A stretch of DNA of 64,000 bases from Chryseobacterium sp. 3008163 (lineage in GTDB: Bacteria; Bacteroidota; Bacteroidia; Flavobacteriales; Weeksellaceae), in the NCBI RefSeq assembly GCF_003669035.1, contig NZ_CP033070.1, forward strand, positions 1,984,001 through 2,048,000, written 5' to 3'. The notes beneath the pieces were generated by a model. The model was not told where the DNA came from. It saw only the letters and a program-made list of their open reading frames with translations, and searched no databases. Numbering within the stretch: position 1 is the stretch's first letter; the number at the start of each line of letters is the position of its first letter. Position numbers and translations under genes: made by a program. Shown one piece after another: positions 61,659 through 64,000 of the stretch.

Positions 61659-62738
61659 ATGAAAAACATCATCATCACAGGCGGAGCAGGATTTATAGGC
61701 TCGCACGTTGTAAGAGAGTTCGTTAAAAATAATCCTAATTCAACAATCATCAATCTTGATGCTTTAACGTACGCCGGAAATCTTGAAAATTTAAAAGATA
61801 TTGAAAACGAACCTAATTATGTTTTCGAAAAAGCAGATATTACAAAACCCGAAGAATTAAGAAAGGTTTTTGAAAAATACAATCCAGACGCCATAGTTCA
61901 CTTAGCAGCAGAAAGCCATGTTGACAGAAGCATTACAGACCCTAATGCTTTCATCAACACGAATGTAAACGGAACTGCAAATCTTTTGAATCTCTGCATC
62001 GAATTCTGGACATTAAACCCTGATCATACTCACGGAAGATTTCCAAATGAGCCGAGACAAAATTTATTTTACCATGTTTCGACAGATGAAGTTTACGGAA
62101 GTTTAGGCGAAACAGGATTTTTCCTTGAAACAACTCCTTACGATCCGCAATCTCCGTATTCTGCAAGTAAAGCAGCTTCTGACCACTTGGTAAGAGCTTA
62201 CGGAAATACGTATGGAATGCCGTTTATTTTATCGAATTGCTCCAACAATTACGGCCCGAATCACTTCCCTGAGAAATTGATCCCGCTTTGTATTTCTAAC
62301 ATTATCAATGAAAAACCATTGCCAATTTATGGTGACGGAAAATATACAAGAGATTGGTTATTTGTCATCGATCATGCAAAAGCGATTCATCAGATTTTTA
62401 ATGAATCAAAAACCGGAGAAACATATAACATTGGAGGCTTCAATGAGTGGCAAAATATTGATTTGGTGAAAGAATTAATCAAGCAGATGGATGAAAAGCT
62501 TGGTAATCCAGCAGGTCATTCAGAAAAATTAATCACTTATGTGAAGGACAGACCGGGTCACGATAAACGTTACGCAATTGATGCTACAAAACTGAATAAA
62601 GATCTTGGCTGGAAACCGTCTGTTACTTTTGAACAAGGTTTAGGAAAAACAATTGATTGGTTCTTAGACAATAAAGAATGGCTTGAGAATGTGACGAGTG
62701 GAGATTACCAGAAATATTACAACGAACAGTATAATTAA
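61659..62738 (+). CDS. rfbB: dTDP-glucose 4,6-dehydratase
   Basis: The enzyme turns dTDP-glucose into dTDP-4-keto-6-deoxyglucose, the branch point to rhamnose and amino-deoxy sugars. The 359-residue SDR has [10 protein letters not shown] for NAD+, the catalytic Thr-Asp-Glu in [12 protein letters not shown], and the YxxxK pair in [10 protein letters not shown]. Substrate region [14 protein letters not shown] and the C-terminal [16 protein letters not shown] are typical. It lies between ugd and rfbA with short gaps, so it is in the same operon. Confidence 0.97.
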   Translation: MKNIIITGGAGFIGSHVVREFVKNNPNSTIINLDALTYAGNLENLKDIENEPNYVFEKADITKPEELRKVFEKYNPDAIVHLAAESHVDRSITDPNAFINTNVNGTANLLNLCIEFWTLNPDHTHGRFPNEPRQNLFYHVSTDEVYGSLGETGFFLETTPYDPQSPYSASKAASDHLVRAYGNTYGMPFILSNCSNNYGPNHFPEKLIPLCISNIINEKPLPIYGDGKYTRDWLFVIDHAKAIHQIFNESKTGETYNIGGFNEWQNIDLVKELIKQMDEKLGNPAGHSEKLITYVKDRPGHDKRYAIDATKLNKDLGWKPSVTFEQGLGKTIDWFLDNKEWLENVTSGDYQKYYNEQYN

Positions 62739-62755
62739 TACTAATCACAAAACAA

Positions 62756-63616
62756 ATGAAAGGAATAATATTAGCCGGAGGATCCGGAACAAGACTCTAC
62801 CCTCTTACAATTGCAGTAAGCAAGCAACTGATGCCGGTTTACGACAAGCCAATGATTTATTATCCTCTATCAACTCTATTGTTAGCAGGGATTAAAGATA
62901 TTTTAATTATTACCACACCACACGATCAAGCTGGCTTTATCAAGCTTTTGGGTGACGGTTCTCAAATTGGGTGCAACATTGAATATATAGTTCAACCGAG
63001 CCCGGATGGTCTTGCGCAAGCGTTCATTTTAGGTGACCAATTTATCGGAGATGATTCTGCAGCTTTAGTTTTAGGAGACAATATTTTCTATGGCTCTGAG
63101 ATGGGCACTTTGCTAAAAAACAAAACCAATCCTGATGGAGGTGTTGTTTTTGCCTACCATGTTGCCGATCCTGAAAGATATGGTGTCGTAGAATTTGACA
63201 AAAACTTAAAGGCCGTTTCTATTGAAGAAAAACCTACTCATCCAAAATCAAATTACGCTGTTCCGGGATTGTATTTTTATGATAACGAAGTGGTAGAAAT
63301 CGCTAAAAACATACAACCTTCCCCAAGAGGCGAACTGGAAATCACCGACATCAACAATGTCTATTTACAGAAAGGCAAATTGGAAGTTGGAGTTCTTGAC
63401 AGAGGAACCGCTTGGTTAGACACAGGAACTTTTGATTCTCTAAACGACGCTTCAGAATTCGTAAGGGTCATTGAAAAAAGACAAGATTTCAAAATAGGAT
63501 GCATCGAAGAGATTGCTTTCAGAAACGGATTCATCAATGAAGAAAAACTGCTTGAAACTGCTCTAAAATATGGAAAAAGCGGGTATGGTGAATATTTGAA
63601 AAAACTTGTTCTTTAA
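62756..63616 (+). CDS. rfbA: Glucose-1-phosphate thymidylyltransferase
   Basis: It makes dTDP-glucose from glucose-1-phosphate and dTTP, the step before RfbB. The 286-residue nucleotidyltransferase has [20 protein letters not shown] at the N-terminus, LGDNIFYG (metal Asp), [20 protein letters not shown] and [12 protein letters not shown]. Length matches the family. It starts 17 nt after rfbB. Confidence 0.97.
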   Translation: MKGIILAGGSGTRLYPLTIAVSKQLMPVYDKPMIYYPLSTLLLAGIKDILIITTPHDQAGFIKLLGDGSQIGCNIEYIVQPSPDGLAQAFILGDQFIGDDSAALVLGDNIFYGSEMGTLLKNKTNPDGGVVFAYHVADPERYGVVEFDKNLKAVSIEEKPTHPKSNYAVPGLYFYDNEVVEIAKNIQPSPRGELEITDINNVYLQKGKLEVGVLDRGTAWLDTGTFDSLNDASEFVRVIEKRQDFKIGCIEEIAFRNGFINEEKLLETALKYGKSGYGEYLKKLVL

Positions 63617-63634
63617 ATTTAATTTATATATTTG
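63606..63634 (+). promoter_or_regulatory. Internal promoter downstream of rfbA
   Basis: TTG (63606-63608), 18 nt, TATATTTG (63627-63634). It gives a leader of about 160 nt before the next gene; within it TTGATTG (about 63650) can pair with CAATCAA (about 63743). Confidence 0.6.
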
Positions 63635-63802
63635 CTAACTTGTAGTTTTGATTGATACTATTCATTGTAAAGAATTTTGTAATTGATTACCTTCAGAATT
63701 GCAGCTATTTAAATTCGCAGCATATCAGCTATAATAAAATTTCAATCAAGATTTTAGCATTTTTATTTAGCGTATTCTGTTTTGGATGTTAAATAAAAGT
63801 TA

Positions 63803-64000
63803 ATGAACAAACCCACCTATTTCAATTTAGATAAAATCGGAAGCTCTTCTTTAGGATTCATCACCGTTGCCGAGAGCCTTAAGAATGTTCCTTTCGAAGT
63901 GAAGCGTGTGTATTGGACGTATTACACACCACAAGATGTTATACGAGGAGGTCATGCACACAAAAATCTGGAACAATTGATCTTTGCTGTAGCAGGAACT
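63803..64000 (+). CDS. FdtA/QdtA-type sugar 3,4-ketoisomerase (cupin), 5' part, cut by window edge
   Basis: The 66 residues seen begin MNKPTYFNLDKIGSSSLGFI and carry the family signature RGGHAHKNLEQLIFAVAG, the cupin motif with metal-like His residues of the WxcM/FdtA group. These enzymes isomerise dTDP-4-keto-6-deoxyglucose (the RfbB product) to a 3-keto sugar on the way to dTDP-Fuc3NAc or dTDP-Qui3NAc. This is consistent with rfbB and rfbA just upstream. The product stereochemistry (FdtA or QdtA) cannot be told from this part. Confidence 0.88.
   Translation, partial: MNKPTYFNLDKIGSSSLGFITVAESLKNVPFEVKRVYWTYYTPQDVIRGGHAHKNLEQLIFAVAGT

Noticed and set aside
1..64000. CRISPR arrays, prophage, insertion sequences or rRNA
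   Set aside because: No regularly spaced direct repeats, transposase or integrase-like proteins or rRNA segments were seen on either strand.

Overview
The window looks like part of a flavobacterial chromosome, most likely Chryseobacterium or a close Weeksellaceae relative. The grounds are low GC, many promoters of the Bacteroidota type (TTG, about 17-20 nt, TANNTTTG), SusC/SusD pairs, a type IX secretion sorting domain, a bacillithiol gene (bshC), a Porin_10 protein, a GYDIA-type GHMP kinase and a kdp locus run by an NtrC-type regulator. The genus is inferred from gene content and was not tested by phylogeny.

Layout. 1-2.6 kb: an LptD-like outer-membrane protein running off the left edge, a divergent N-acetylmuramoyl-L-alanine amidase and tRNA-Glu. 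2.7-14.2 kb (minus strand): a potassium-uptake locus in the order NtrC-type regulator, small paralogous protein, 46-aa and 27-aa membrane peptides, second paralogue, kdpF, 39-aa membrane peptide, kdpA, kdpB, kdpC, outer-membrane barrel, stand-alone KdpD-type sensor and separate histidine kinase. 14.4-17.5 kb: an unknown gene, rpsT, two identical tRNA-Glu genes, and a GntR-family regulator with an MFS exporter that share a near-identical operator. 17.5-23.2 kb (minus): metal and redox genes: beta-barrel, MbnH-like dihaem peroxidase, MbnP-like lipoprotein, exported superoxide dismutase, SCO1, YHS lipoprotein and two paralogous CxGKC proteins. 23.5-32.1 kb (minus): Zn/Cd-type P1B ATPase, Fur-family regulator, CzcB-like adaptor, a CzcA pump fused to its outer-membrane channel, and a small Cys-rich protein. 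32.2-36.9 kb (minus): SusC/SusD behind a SAM-I riboswitch with its own terminator. 37.1-46.6 kb: aroQ, pckA, GHMP kinase, fabD, a LysM protein, bshC and a putative porin. 46.6-55 kb: a second SusC/SusD/lipoprotein operon, diverging from a T9SS-exported subtilase, then an unknown exported protein. 55.2-60.1 kb (minus): rimP-nusA-infB with a possible attenuator. 60.3-64 kb (plus): nucleotide-sugar genes ugd, rfbB, rfbA and the start of an fdtA-like isomerase.

Six genes (lptD, the amidase, the histidine kinase, the KdpD-type sensor, kdpA, fabD) carry a frameshift that is repaired by adding one A/T to a run of 5-7. Five of the six lie in the first 11 kb. Missed homopolymer bases in the assembly explain this better than six independent mutations, so these genes are probably intact in the cell.

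The observations most worth following are the SAM-I riboswitch in front of a SusC/SusD uptake system, the short membrane peptides and paralogous small proteins woven into the kdp operon, the MbnP/MbnH/barrel operon, and three small Cys-containing exported proteins beside metal genes that share a C-terminal aromatic-x-PP ending.
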